Counted from the first letter of the stretch, positions 11,409-22,700 are shown. The stretch is DNA of 64,000 nucleotides from Mesotaenium endlicherianum (GCA_009602735.1 WELA01002297.1:409961-473960); one strand, 5' to 3'. Numbers and translations are program-made. Notes: generated by a model from the sequence alone, not told the origin.

Positions 11409-12110
11409 TGTAATGAATCAGTATATTAGTAGATATAATAGTTATTTAAGTTCAGCCTACTGAACTCTAGTTGATAATCAGTCTGCTGGACTTCATATTT
11501 AATATCAGTTTAATGACTCAGTCGGAAGCAGCAGGCTGAAGTCAACTTAAGTCAGCTTGCTGACACATTCTTTGACAGCCAGCTGACTTCCGTACTCGGT
11601 AGCAGTGAATTGCCTCAATATGCATCTAAGTGTGATATGCTAGATGAATGGCCAGATGACATCCCTATGATGGATGGCGACCGGGATGATGGGAGATGGC
11701 GGTAAATTTGGTTAACCGAGGTCCTACCAACGTGGTTAACTCTCGGGTAGGCGGTGCCATTGCACTGGCTGTTGAACAGTAAACTCATTCCATGTACATA
11801 TGCTAGGCATTGCTCTCGAGTTCGGCATTCAGATACGAGGCCAACTCTCTTGTACGGCTTATTGAGAGGAATCTGAATCCAAGGCGTGAAGCCATTGATA
11901 CGCACTGTCTTCTAACCTTGCTTATGTATGAGTTTACTGATTGCATTATTGATGCTAGTTTACTCGTATTTGACTTACGAGTGTTGTTCACTGCTAGTGT
12001 GTTGTCTTTTGCCGTTTAACCAGTTAACGGAAATTACCATGAAGATTACTTGCTGATATAAAGATCTTTATTAATTCTTAATCGCCTATTTGGTAAGTCG
12101 ATTCATTTAA
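11409..12110 (+). repeat. Gypsy-2a 5' LTR
   Basis: The LTR begins TGTAATGAATCAG and ends GTAAGTCGATTCATTTAA, next to a primer-binding site. The related LTR at the right edge of the window ends ATTTCA, supporting the TG...CA family form. Short minus-strand frames within it recur in every copy and are not genes. Confidence 0.9.
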
Positions 12111-12144
12111 GTGGTATTGGAGCAGTTATCATAGTCTTCTTTGT

Positions 12145-13617
12145 ATGGTAAGGATGAGGTCTCAAACTAGCAACTCCCGAGACATGGCGAACCAGGATAA
12201 CGAGAATGTCGAAAACCAAGCGGAAAGCCATGTAGCGGGAACCCGTACCTATCCTGAAGCAGTGGCAGATATTGCAGCTAGAGAGGCTGCAGATGAGGCA
12301 GCTGCTATTGCCGCAGTCGCAGCGCAGCAAGCTGAGGAGGAGAGAGCCAGATTAGAAGCTGAACAATTAGCAAAGGCTGCTGAACATACAGAAAGGAGGG
12401 AAGGACAGCCAGCTGACGAGCGCACGGTTGAAGAACTTATGGCATCGAGGGCCAATGTTCTGAACCCACCTCCTGCTGTACAACTCAATGTACCCCTAGG
12501 TCAAATACGTGACCTGCTGAATGCGGCAGGAATTGCTGCTGCAGGAGCGAGAGGGACTGTTGAGGTCACTACTCGGCGAGTAAATGCCAATGCTGCTGCT
12601 GCATTTGCTAGACTACCACCCCAGAGTGTACACTTGGGAGCATTGTTCGTTCAAATGCAGTCGCAAATGGCGACCATGTATCAGTCCAAACAGGAGGACA
12701 AAAGAATCATAATGTCTCTACTGCGGGACAAAGACCAACTGGGTTCTCAAACCACTGGTGGTTGTGGCAGAGGGCCTAGTAAGCCCAAGCCAAAACCTCC
12801 CCAGGACTATGATCCTGAGGGAAACAGGAAATATTACCTGATCAAGTTTCTCGCGGATGTTGAGCAGTGGCTGGAGAACTACCCAGAACTGCAAGAGTAC
12901 AAGAAGGTCAGGCACACCGGTGCGCTACTGAAAGGCAGTGCCGCAGACTGGTGGCTATACTGGAAAGGGGAGCGTAAGGCTCAGCAACTCGGTGACCCTA
13001 CGTGGGTAGAGTTTGTCGAGAAGTTGCATGAGAAGTTTGATGTCATCAACCAGCAGGAGAAAGCTATCTATGCGATGATCTCCCTGACACTGAAGCAGAC
13101 CACTTCAGTTGCTGAGTTTGCTCAAAAGTTCCAGGAGAACATGATGAAACAGCCAGACTTGCCAAAACGGTATAGGATAGCATACTTCAGGTATGGCTTG
13201 AAATCAGAAGTCTCTGGTCATTTTGGTGAGAAAAAATATGAGAAACTGGCTGACTTGATCCAAGATGCAGATGCCTGGGATCAGCAGCAGTTCAATCACA
13301 AGCGCCAGAGTAATGCTTTGGTGTCTAATATTGTCAAAAAGCCCCACGGTTCCTACAATGCAATGGAAGGATACCAGGCAGAGGATGATTTGGGTGATGA
13401 ATATGAGTATAATGCTATACAGTCTAGAGGAAGAGGTGGTTTCTCTCGACGCGGCTATGGAAGAGGTGGTGGTAGGACTAAGCCGAGACCAGCCTCAGCA
13501 AAATCTACTTGCTTCCATTGCCAGCAGCCAGGTCACATCAGAGCGCAGTGTCCAGACAAGCACCTCCCAAAGGTCAAGAGAAATGACCAGCCTTTAAAAA
13601 ACAGCAACAGTCAGTAA
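12145..13617 (+). CDS. gag: Gypsy-2a gag
   Basis: This 490-residue frame is the structural gag of the fossil element. The N-terminal third is rich in Ala, Glu and Arg and probably helical. A Retrotrans_gag-type domain covers about residues 225-390, including WLENYPELQEYKK and SAADWWLYWKGE. A basic RG-rich stretch follows, then one CCHC zinc knuckle, CFHCQQPGHIRAQC, at about 456-469. It starts about 20 bases after the primer-binding site. Length and order match plant Ty3/Gypsy gag. Confidence 0.85.
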   Translation: MVRMRSQTSNSRDMANQDNENVENQAESHVAGTRTYPEAVADIAAREAADEAAAIAAVAAQQAEEERARLEAEQLAKAAEHTERREGQPADERTVEELMASRANVLNPPPAVQLNVPLGQIRDLLNAAGIAAAGARGTVEVTTRRVNANAAAAFARLPPQSVHLGALFVQMQSQMATMYQSKQEDKRIIMSLLRDKDQLGSQTTGGCGRGPSKPKPKPPQDYDPEGNRKYYLIKFLADVEQWLENYPELQEYKKVRHTGALLKGSAADWWLYWKGERKAQQLGDPTWVEFVEKLHEKFDVINQQEKAIYAMISLTLKQTTSVAEFAQKFQENMMKQPDLPKRYRIAYFRYGLKSEVSGHFGEKKYEKLADLIQDADAWDQQQFNHKRQSNALVSNIVKKPHGSYNAMEGYQAEDDLGDEYEYNAIQSRGRGGFSRRGYGRGGGRTKPRPASAKSTCFHCQQPGHIRAQCPDKHLPKVKRNDQPLKNSNSQ

Positions 13618-13849
13618 TCCAGTCTACTGACTGTGAGGATGCTAGAGATAGTGAGTCGTCACTAGCTGCCCTCGTAGCAGGTATTATGGGTCCTGCTAAA
13701 TTGGATTCACTATGCATGCCTGACAACCAGATAAAGGAGACCATTAGCAATATAGATCTCCAGAGAGTGCACAATCTGGATGATCTTGTTCCACCTGATG
13801 TTCAATATTTCTTTGCTAAGTCAGGAGAACAATGCGAAAGCTAGGAAAA

Positions 13850-16800
13850 GACAATCCCCCCTATCCTAATGCAGTCCTATCCTACTGCAATGCATGAATG
13901 CAGGTAGGAAGGTGAGGGCATTTGTTGACGAAGGGGCGTCACATACTTTTATCCATAAGGACTTAGTTAAGTGGCTAAGGCTGCCTACTGTCACCCAAGG
14001 GAATAGAAAAATATTCCTTGGAGATCCCGAGAGGAGTTATAACCAAGCCTATTGAGGTCCAGTTAGGTTCTGGCACTGCAGTTCTAACTGAAACGCTTAC
14101 ATTTGAGGTACTCAACACTGGCTTTTATGATCTCGTGCTAGGCAGGTCCTGGCTTAATGGACATCAAACTGAAGTGTGTTGGAGCACAGGTACAGTTAAA
14201 GTGAGAGGAGCCAGTGACGGGCAGACTAACTTAGCACCCACCAGTGCTCTTCCTCTTGTCCTGTGTGGATGGCAATTGAAGGAAAAGAAGAGGCTTCCAG
14301 AAGGATGCAAGTTGCTGGATGCAATGGAGTTCGTCAAAAGCTGGAACCAGAAGGAAGACAGAATATTCAGTCTGCTGCTACGAGAGGTATCTCCTCAACC
14401 TGAAGAAGTGGTGGAGAAAAAGCTAAGCCCTCCGGAGCACTCTACTGCTGCAAAAATTGTTGCTCAATACATGGATGTATTTAACATGCCTCCAGGACTA
14501 CCCCCTAAGAGGGAAGTAGATCATAGGATTGATTTATTACCTGGGAGTCAACCACCCTGGCAACGCACTTATGGCTTGTCTTATGTGGAGAGCGAGGAGT
14601 TGAAATCACAGATTGTAGAGCTTGAGGGAAATGGTTATATTTCTCCCAGTAATTCACCTTACGGCGCACCCATCCTATTTGTTAAGAAAAAGGATGACCT
14701 TACAATGGCAGTATGCGGATGTGTGTGGATTACAGAGCTTTGAACAGAATTACAATAAAGAACAAGTATGCTTTATCCAGAATCGAGGACTTGCTTGATA
14801 CCCTGTCTGGTGCTAAGGTGTTCAGTAAGGTTGATCTCAAGAGTGGTTATCATCAAATCAGAATTGCTGAGGGGGATGAACACAAGACTGCCTTCCGAAC
14901 ACGTTATGAACACTATGAGTTCAACGTGATGCCATTTGGACTGACTAATGCTCCTGCGACCTTCATGGGTGCTATGAATGACATTTTCAGACCTTATTTG
15001 GATAAGTTTGTGTAAGTTTTCCTGGATGATATTTTAATTTTCTCCAAATATGAAGTTCAGCACATTGAACACTTAAAGACAGTCATGGACATTCTGAGAT
15101 AAAATCACATATATGCTAAAATGAGCAAGTTTGATTTCTTTAAAGAAAGTATTGAGTTCTTAGGCCACGTTGTCAGTAAAGAAGGCATCAGTGTGGATTC
15201 TAAGAAAGTCCAGACCTTAAGGGACTGGCCAGTACCAGAGTCTGTCTCTGAAGTTAGATCCTTCCTCGGGTTGGCTAACTACTATAGGAGATTTGTTGAG
15301 AACTATTCTACAAAGGCCAGTAAACTGACTGACCTTACTAAGAAAGACATAGGGTATGTGTGGGGGGAAGAGCAGCAGGCTGCCTTCCAGACCCTTAAAG
15401 ATGCTCTTTGTTCTGCTCCGGAGCTAGCCGTGTATGACCCCAGCAAACCGATGCGGGTGGTCACTGATGCCTCTGACTTTGCTATGGGTGCTATTTTGTT
15501 GCAACCTGCAGACAAAACCACAAAGGATGGTGAGGTACGGCAGGATTGGCATCCTGTGTTGTATGAGTCTATGAAATTTGATCCAGCGGAGATTAATTAC
15601 TCAGTGCATGATAAAGAGCTGCTAGCTATCATTCATGTGCTCAAACAGTGGAGAGCATACTTACATGGTAAAGTTTTTAAGGTGATTACAGATCATCTAG
15701 CTCTGACTCACTTTCAGAAGAAGTCCAAGCTGTCGAGGAGGGAGAACCGCTGGAGCCAGATGCTGGAGCAGTTCCAAGTCCAGATTGACTATAAACCAAG
15801 GAAGTTCAATCCTGCTGATGCACTCTCTAGAAGACCTGACTTGCAAGAAAGGAACTTTAGTCAGCATGCTGTAGATAAAGTCCTGTGTGCACTCACTTCA
15901 CTAAAGGTGAAAAAGTCCTTCCTTGCACAACTTAGGAAAGCCTACCTTTCTGACCCAACATTTGAGCCCAGCCCCACTACTGGTATGTGTCGTGCTACTG
16001 CACTCGGGTATAAGCTTAAGGGAGGGGTCTGGGTGACTGAAACCACTTCAGGCAGGCTGAAGCTGGTCATTCGTAATAACGTGGACATAAGGTCCCTTTT
16101 ATTGAGTCAAGCACATGACAGTTTACTGGGTGGGCATTTGGAGCAGGCCAAAACTATTGGCAAACTGGCAAAACATTATCATTGGGAGGGTTCACCTCGG
16201 AAGGTCTTGAAATACGTTAAGTCGTGTGACCAGTGTCAAAAGAATAAGTCTAGGCACACACAACCGGGGGGCCTCTTACAACCGTTGCCCATCCCAGTTG
16301 GCCGCTGGGAAACAATATCTATGGACTGGGTGGTCACCCTGCCACAAACTGCCAATGGGCATGATTCGATACTAGTAGTTGTGGATAAACTGAAAAAAAT
16401 GGTCATTTTCATCCCGACAACTGTCAAAGTAACTGCACTCAAAACAGCAAGACAGTTCTACAACCATGTAGTATGCCAACATGGGCTACCCTCTAATATA
16501 ATCTTAGACAGGGACTCAAATTTACCTCTAAGTTCTGGAGGGATTTAATGGGGTTAATGGGAGTCAAACAGCTGCTCAGCACAGCAAACCACCCTCAGAC
16601 TGATGGGCAGACTGAAAGAACTAATTGAGTTCTGCAAGAGGTACTGAGAGCCTATATTAACCAAAAACAAGATAATTGGGATGACCTGTTACCCCAAATC
16701 CAATTTGCGGTCAACAATGCGGTGCACGCGTCAACGGGCAAGACTCCTTTTCAACTAAGCCTGGGTAGAGTCCATAAGTCTCCTTTACATTTCCTAGGGG

Positions 16801-17417
16801 AGTCATTAACTCACCTTGAAGGGATTGACAATCCGGTCTCCCTCCAATTAACTCAGGAGTTTGCTGACACCCTGTCAGAAGTCCAGCAGAACCTGCACAG
16901 AGCCCAAGAAAACCAACAAAAGTACGCTAATCAGCACCGTCGAGCACTGACCTTTTCTAAAGGCGATTTGGTCAAACTGCATTCTGAGCACCTGTACCTC
17001 CCTGGTGTGGTCAAGAAAAATCTTAGCCCTGTCTGGGTCGCTCCATATTTGGTGGTGCGTCGTGTCGGTAAGAATGCTTACAAACTGAACATGTCAGCCG
17101 AATACATGGGTCATCTGGTCTTTAATGTCTCCTTCTTCGAACCATACATCAAAGGTGACACTCTGTTCACAGGTCGGTTACCTGTCCAACCAGGACTGGT
17201 CCCCGCTGTCCGGGAAGGTGGCCCTGAGGAATATGAGGTTGAGGAGATTTTAGACGCGCGCTTGGTCCGTCGATTGTCTAAATGTGTCATGAAGTACCTC
17301 ATTCGATGAAAGGGTTACGATGCCTCTTGGGACACTTGGGAATTTAAAGACCATTTGACTAATGCCAAAGGGGCGTTGAAACGGTTCGACCTTCGGGCGG
17401 CTGGTGCACCTCCCTAA
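13850..17417 (+). pseudogene. pol: Gypsy-2a pol region (PR-RT-RH-IN-chromodomain)
   Basis: This is the pol region of the fossil. Domain order: retropepsin-like protease (about 13,900-14,200), reverse transcriptase (about 14,500-15,120, with [13 protein letters not shown] and [12 protein letters not shown]), RNase H (about 15,350-15,840, with [14 protein letters not shown]), integrase with an HHCC zinc-binding part (about 16,080-16,260) and a catalytic core (about 16,290-16,720), then a chromodomain-like end (about 17,215-17,417, EYEVEEILDARLV and KGYDASWDTWE). Integrase followed by a chromodomain places it among chromoviruses. The region is broken in a few places. Confidence 0.85.
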
Positions 17418-17780
17418 CAGTCATTCCAGTCGACACGGGAAGGTGACAGAAGGTCCTGTCTCCATTTAAGTTGGAGGGGAAAATATATGACAGTTAGTGT
17501 GCGAGAGCGAGAAAGGGACAGTTATGTGAACCCCAAGTGTCAGCATAGTGACAGAGGGGACAGCGTGGCCCACATAAAGCACCTTTAGCTGAAGGAAAAA
17601 GGGCCTCGCACAGCCATACATCACTTAAAACACCTGAAAACACATTCATACGTTCATGTCTAGCGCACCGCAACTACGTCAACTCCTAGCAATCACCCTG
17701 TAAGGTAAACAGGAACAAATACACCATACTAATACGAACTTACTCCCTTCCTGCAACTTCTAGGACAGAGGTCGATATCC

Positions 17781-17811
17781 TACTAACTTGTGCCCTGGTT
17801 ACATGTGCAGA
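17781..17811 (+). promoter_or_regulatory. Predicted 3' splice site before the extra Gypsy-2a ORF
   Basis: A perfect TACTAAC branch-point consensus (17,781-17,787) is followed 23 bases later by TGTGCAG (AG at 17,809-17,810), and the ATG of the extra frame comes two bases after it. Env-bearing retroelements are known to express their downstream gene from a spliced RNA, and this arrangement fits. Use of the site is inferred, not shown. Confidence 0.5.
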
Positions 17812-19077
17812 ATGGCTCCCACCACACAAAAGGAGGACATAAAGCGCAAGGCAGAAGAAGCCAGGAGGACAATGGAGCAATACCAGAAGGAGCCGGAGGC
17901 GACGTCCCTCACCAGGAGAGAACAAGAAAGGGTCTGCAAACAACAAGAGGCGGCAAAAGAAGCACAGAGAAAGAAGGATCAAGAAGCAAAAAACCTCAGG
18001 AAAGCTAAGGAGGAGAGACAGAAGAAACAACAAGAAGAAGCGGCAGCGGCAGAGGAGGAGAGAAGGAAAAAGGCGGAAGCAAACAGGCAGAAGAGCTTGG
18101 CCACTTACAGGTATACTGTGGTCGGTGGCCAAAATTTTGATAACCTGAAGGAAGCATTGCTGGCAGCCCAGGAGATCAACAAGCTGGAACAGACAACACT
18201 GCTACAGAGGGAAGGAACTGCAGCACTGGATAGGTACATTGAGACACACACTGGTGTGGTCCTCTACGAGGATTATGCCAAGATGGTGGGCTATATAGCA
18301 GAGCAGGCCCGATACCTTGTCGATGATTCAGAGAACAAGCCAGTCCCAATACCGGGAATAGTGGGAGATCAGAGACTCATCAGGATGGTGAGCATACGGC
18401 CCAATAGCTTTAAAGACACGGTATTCTACCTCACACTATTGCCAGCTTACAATGAAGTTGAGAGAAGGAGCTGGGAGTACTTGGCCAGGGAAGCAGGACA
18501 GCAGATGTTCTCTCCCCACTGGTTCTTATGTAAATTGAGAAAGGCTGAGCATGGACCCCAGTACTACCAGCAGCCAACAGACTGGAGGTGGATGACCGTC
18601 ACAAAAAAAAAGCAGGAGTGTGACCGAGCCCAACCCGACGATTTCCACTATGGCCTAGACGGCTACCTCATCCTACCACCTCACATTGCCCCTTGGGACC
18701 CCAGGCTGAATGGCTGCCTGAGCAATATGAATGCAGAGACCAAAGAGCACAGGAGGAGGTGGAGAGACTACTTTTCTAAGGGAAAGCATGCCTTCGTCAA
18801 ATGGGCGAAGAACGCAGGCCGGATAGATATCAGCAGGCTGAAGGCCAAGCAACCTCCAGCGCGCCCTAAGAAAGGGAGATCAGTAGACTACTCCATGTCT
18901 ATTAGGGAGCAGGACGACTTAGTTGACAAGACTCCTACTCTCTCAGAGGAGGAGGATGAGGGGGATGAGGAAGAAGAACAAGGCAGAGGAGAAGCATCAG
19001 GATCTGGTACTCAAGAGACCCAGGGGCAGGCAGGGGCACTTCCTAAGGAACCACAAGATCAGGTATATGGAATGTGA
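17812..19077 (+). CDS. Extra ORF in env position of Gypsy-2a, function unknown
   Basis: This 421-residue open frame lies between the integrase and the 3' LTR. The ATG at 17,812 is chosen because it directly follows a strong splice-acceptor signal; another ATG lies at 17,803. Residues about 1-100 are extremely rich in Lys, Glu, Gln and Arg and should form a long coiled coil. A central region (about 105-345) looks globular, with several Trp and Tyr residues, for example PHWFLCKLRKAEHGPQYY. The C-terminal tail is acidic. There is no signal peptide, membrane segment, fusion peptide or furin-like site, so it is not a typical envelope. It could be a lineage-specific accessory protein like the extra ORFs of plant Tat/Ogre elements, or a captured host exon set. 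I do not recognise the fold. Confidence 0.6.
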   Translation: MAPTTQKEDIKRKAEEARRTMEQYQKEPEATSLTRREQERVCKQQEAAKEAQRKKDQEAKNLRKAKEERQKKQQEEAAAAEEERRKKAEANRQKSLATYRYTVVGGQNFDNLKEALLAAQEINKLEQTTLLQREGTAALDRYIETHTGVVLYEDYAKMVGYIAEQARYLVDDSENKPVPIPGIVGDQRLIRMVSIRPNSFKDTVFYLTLLPAYNEVERRSWEYLAREAGQQMFSPHWFLCKLRKAEHGPQYYQQPTDWRWMTVTKKKQECDRAQPDDFHYGLDGYLILPPHIAPWDPRLNGCLSNMNAETKEHRRRWRDYFSKGKHAFVKWAKNAGRIDISRLKAKQPPARPKKGRSVDYSMSIREQDDLVDKTPTLSEEEDEGDEEEEQGRGEASGSGTQETQGQAGALPKEPQDQVYGM

Positions 19078-19609
19078 TCCCAATCATGGAGGCAACTGGA
19101 CCTCGCACTCGCTCCCCCAGCCCACCTGCCCAAGCAGGGGAAGAAGCTGATCTGACTGTACTTGGCAGCAGACACCGGCAGAAATCCCCAGAGGACAGGG
19201 GTGCCGGAAGAGGGACACGCGGGGTGGCTAGAAGTATGCCGGCCTCCCCCTTTGCTCAGGGACATGTACCTCTTGCCAATGTATTTCAGCATCCTACTGG
19301 AATGCCTGTCTATGTGGGCCCTGGGGATCAACACCCAAGTGGGTGAAGAACAGGCTATTGTCCTTCGTTCTCCTCGAGATCCAACTTTAGAACAAACGGG
19401 GTTCTTTAGAAGGCCAGCTGACAGACCTAGAGGGCTGTCCAGATCTAGGTTCAGATCTTGATCTCCTGATCTTGAAGCCCCAAGAACAACCCCCTAGGTG
19501 ACAGGCTGAAGAGGCAGTCAATGGGGGAGGCTGGTCAGGTTTAGTTCCCTTATATTAGACTTCTGCAGTTTAATGTTGTCGAGGCGACAACAAGTTAAGT
19601 TGGAGGGAT
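19078..19609 (+). other. Gypsy-2a 3' region with small Pro/Ser-rich ORF and polypurine tract
   Basis: A short frame (19,074-19,346) overlaps the end of the extra ORF. It is rich in Pro, Ser, Gly and Arg and has no known domain. The polypurine tract GTTAAGTTGGAGGGA sits just before the 3' LTR. A similar AAGTTGGAGGGG also occurs at about 17,467-17,479, right after pol. Confidence 0.5.
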
Positions 19610-20324
19610 TGTAATGAATCAGTATATTAGTAGATATAATATTCATTTAAATTTAGTAGTTATTTAAGTTCAACCTACTGAACTCTAGTTGATAATCAGT
19701 CTGCTGGACTTTATATTTAATATCAGTTTAATGACTCAGCCGGAAGCAGCTGAAGTCAACTTAAGTCAGCTTGCTGACACATTTTTTGACAGCCAGCTGA
19801 CTTCCGTACTCGGTAGCAGCGAACTGCCTCGATATGCATCTAAGTGTGATATGCTAGATGAATGGCCAGATGACATCCCTATGATAAATGCCGATTCGGG
19901 ATGTTGGTGGATGGCGGTGGATTTGGTTAACCGAGGTCCTACGAACGTGGTTGACTTCCGGGTAGGCGGTGCCATCGCACTGGCCGTTGAACAGTAAACT
20001 CATTCCATGTACATATGCTAGGCATTGCTCTCGAGTTCGGCATTCAAAAACGAGGCCAACTCTCTTGTACAGCTTACTGAGAGGGATCTGAATCCAAGGC
20101 GTGAAGCCATTGATACGCACCGTCTTCTAACCTTGCTTATGTATGAGTTTACTGATTGCATCATTGATGCTAGTTTACTCGCATTTGACTTACGAGTATT
20201 GTTCACTGCTAGTGTGTTGTCCTTTGCTGTTTAACCAATCAACTAAAAATACCATAAAGATTACTTGCTGATATGAAGATCTTTATTCATTATTAATTGC
20301 CTATTAGGTAAGTCGATTTATGTC
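19610..20324 (+). repeat. Gypsy-2a 3' LTR
   Basis: This 715-bp LTR matches the 5' LTR (11,409-12,110), with an added stretch of about 20 bases near its start. It ends TTATGTCA. The sequence that follows belongs to hAT copy D, not to Gypsy-1a, which borders the 5' LTR. Confidence 0.9.
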
Positions 20325-21642
20325 AGCGGGCGTCTGCAACACTGCAGCAGCCAGCCAGCCCAGACTAAAACACAACAGGGGCAAGCATGGCAACCCCGAC
20401 TAAAGCAAAACAGGGGCTAGCAGCTGCAGCCCAACCAAAACAAGCAAGGTGCGCAAAATTAGACACACTCACGCAGATGACAGCAGGCAGCAGGCAGCAG
20501 GCCATGGGACATTAACAACCCCCCAACAAGAAGTCGAAGGCACATGCGGGCAAGTGTGGCCAGGCTGGCAGCGAGAAAAGAACAAAGGGAGAGGCAGCAG
20601 GCCATTAATCAGGGTGGAGCGAGAAAGAGTGAATTTGGAGGGGGGGAGGGAAGGCACCTTAAGCACGTGTCGGAGCTGGGCTGTTGTGCAGTTGCCGACT
20701 CGCATTTTTACAACTAGGCTTGCTTCACAAAAGTTAAAAAACAAGAGGCAGGCAAAGTGGGAGGTGGCCGCTGGCAGAAAGTCAGAGCAGCAGATCACAA
20801 ATGGTAGCACATATAACAGTACACGACAAAAGACAAGCAGCAAGTGTCCCTGAAGGACACACACACGCCAACCAAGGAAGCTAGCACTAACATACGATCT
20901 TGAAATGTGCACTAGAGACAAAACATGGTAGCACATAACAGCAGCAGTCACAAATACTTCTCAACAACACACACGTCGAAAGAGGAGCAGCAGCAAGTGC
21001 TCGCTAACAAGCACAACATGGAAAGAGGGAGGATGAAAGGACATGGTACCTCATGCAAGTGCTGGGAGACAAGTCTTACTTCATAGGCACAAGGGCTATT
21101 GAATCTGCGGACGCAGCTCTTTCACGAGCCTGCCTCACACAAGATCAAACAGGAACAACGTTGTAAAACAAGTTGCAGACTCGACAAATAGCAAAGGCAC
21201 AAGACTTGCAAGAAGGCAACACGTGAGGGGGCACACATGAGCAGCGGTTGGCGACTGTTGAGAATGTAAACTAGCAATTGCAAATACAAACAGGGCAACT
21301 TTGGCAAAACAGGCGCAGCAGAACAGAGGAACTGTAAAAGCAGCAAGCAATTAAGGACAAGCAAAAAGTGATCGACCATGAAAGAGAGCAGGAAAGAGGA
21401 GAATGGCGGGGCATGGCACCTGATGCGTAGGGTGGAAGACGGTTTGTCTTCAAAGGGCGCAAGGGGCGGCAAGTTCGAGCACTTCCTTCTCTAAGCTGCG
21501 CTGGTCCCACAATGTACAAAAATATGCAACAGTTATAAAAGAAGTATCTGGTAACAGGCAGCCAGTAATGAACATACAAGAGGCCAGGCAAAGGGGCAAT
21601 AATTGAAGCCTGGCAGCATGCGACAGAACATGTCCAATTAAC
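20325..21642 (-). mobile_element. hAT copy D, left piece (interrupted by copy C)
   Basis: This carries the 5'-region sequence type of the hAT family: CAGCAGCC and AAGCAAGGGG minisatellite remnants (20,340-20,440), then purine-rich sequence resembling copy C around 26,390-26,560. No coding exons remain. The left end is cut by the Gypsy-2a LTR and the right end is the insertion site of copy C, marked by the target duplication CAATTAAC (21,635-21,642). The open frame at 20,449-20,853 is low-complexity and not called. Confidence 0.65.
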
Positions 21643-21800
21643 CAGGGTTATGCCGTACGCTTGTACGGTTAGTTCGACTAGTACGCCAGTTTGCTTAGAT
21701 CGGTGTTCAAACAAATGGACTAGTTCGCTTAATACGCTTAGTACGCTAACGTCACGACGGTGTCGACGTCCAGCAGCTACAACGTCGACGTTTCATGTCG
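21643..21800 (-). repeat. hAT C 3' terminus and subterminal repeats
   Basis: The terminal inverted repeat is followed by scattered GTACGC, GTTCGC and TTCGCTTA motifs in about 100 bases, then a CGACGT-rich stretch matching copies A and B. This end lies 1.2 kb beyond the transposase stop codon. Confidence 0.7.
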
Positions 21801-21949
21801 GTCGCACGTGTAAAGTAACCACGTCGTGTCAGACTGTTTATTTCGTTTAAAATGGCAAGGTATTTTTTTCAGGCAATTTTGGACTTTTCTCTGCCCGCTT
21901 TGCAGCTACAAGTCCCGAAAAATATTTGTAACTTCGTCTAGTACAGGAC

Positions 21950-22190
21950 GTCGGCAAGCGGGTTTGAACACCCGCCACCGGGTGCAGGGATAGGATAATG
22001 CTCAACGTGCCATGCACGTTTCTCTGTCGCAAATCTATCGGGATTGGTTATGGAGCTTATGAGTCAGATATGTTGCAAAAACAAATGGTGGAAAACAATT
22101 TCAAAAAAAATAAATCCATTTTGGCTTCGGGCGCCAGCCGACGGTCTTAAACTCCCGCCACCGACTGTAGGGAGCGACGCCTTACCAATG
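21950..22190 (-). promoter_or_regulatory. Two tRNA-like modules in hAT C
   Basis: These are the minus-strand counterparts of the modules in copy B. The first (about 22,115-22,190) reads TTGGTAAGG...GGTGGCGGGAGTTTAAG; the second (about 21,955-22,020) reads TGGCACGTTGAG...GGTGTTCAAACCC. The GGTGGCGGG core before the B-box-like sequence is shared with copy A (around 1293). The matches are weaker than in B. Confidence 0.4.
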
Positions 22191-22299
22191 TTTCATATTA
22201 TGCAATCTATGTCAAAAGGCTTTTGCGATTGTGTAATATTGGGTGTTTTAATCTACTGCTTTTCCATGTACAATCCGACAACATCAATCATGCCAAAGC

Positions 22300-22700
22300 T
22301 GGGAGGGCCGCTTAGTAGAGCTGTTTTTTGTACTTCCCAATTTATTTATTAATTGAATTAGGACGTTTAGGAGTATCATTACTTCTTAATCGAGTAGAAG
22401 AAGCTTCAATGAAGAGGTATAGATATGATTCAATTTCTTAGCAAGCATGTGTAAGAATTAAGAAGTTCTTATAAATGCCACATTTAAGAATGACTGAACT
22501 TCAACTTAGAATTATTTTCATACGCACTAACACTAGGAGAACCGCTTAGCAAAGCATGGTTTTTTGTACTTTCTAACTAGTTGATTGATTCAACAAAAAG
22601 ACTTAGGAGCATCGTTACTTCCTATACAAGTAAAATAAGCTTTAATGAAGACAAACATGATTTAATCTCTTAGCAAGCATGCATGAGAGGTTAGAGGTAA
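22300..22700. repeat. Internal direct duplication in hAT C 3' region
   Basis: Two AT-rich segments (about 22,310-22,460 and 22,545-22,690) share the order CTTAGYARAGC, TTTTTTGTACTT, then TTAGGAGYATCRTTACTTC and AAGCTTYAATGAAG. They form a diverged direct repeat of about 230 bp period downstream of the transposase. Related sequence occurs in copy B around 6300-6660. Confidence 0.5.

Larger units (their letters stand above)
11409..20324 (+). mobile_element. Gypsy-2a, long chromodomain Ty3/Gypsy with extra ORF
   Basis: This is an 8.9-kb LTR retrotransposon: 5' LTR (11,409-12,110), primer-binding site TGGTATTGGAGC (12,112-12,123), gag, protease, reverse transcriptase, RNase H, integrase with a C-terminal chromodomain-like segment, an extra open frame, a polypurine tract (about 19,596-19,608) and the 3' LTR (19,610-20,324). 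Gag and the extra frame look open. Pol is broken, with about four breaks overall. The LTRs are over 90% alike by eye, apart from a short insertion in the 3' copy, so the insertion is moderately young. It interrupts Gypsy-1a on its left, but the right flank is hAT-D sequence and no matching target duplication is visible. Confidence 0.9.

Noticed and set aside
11615-12019. Short frames recurring inside every Gypsy-2 LTR
   Set aside because: They recur only because the LTR recurs; no protein features.
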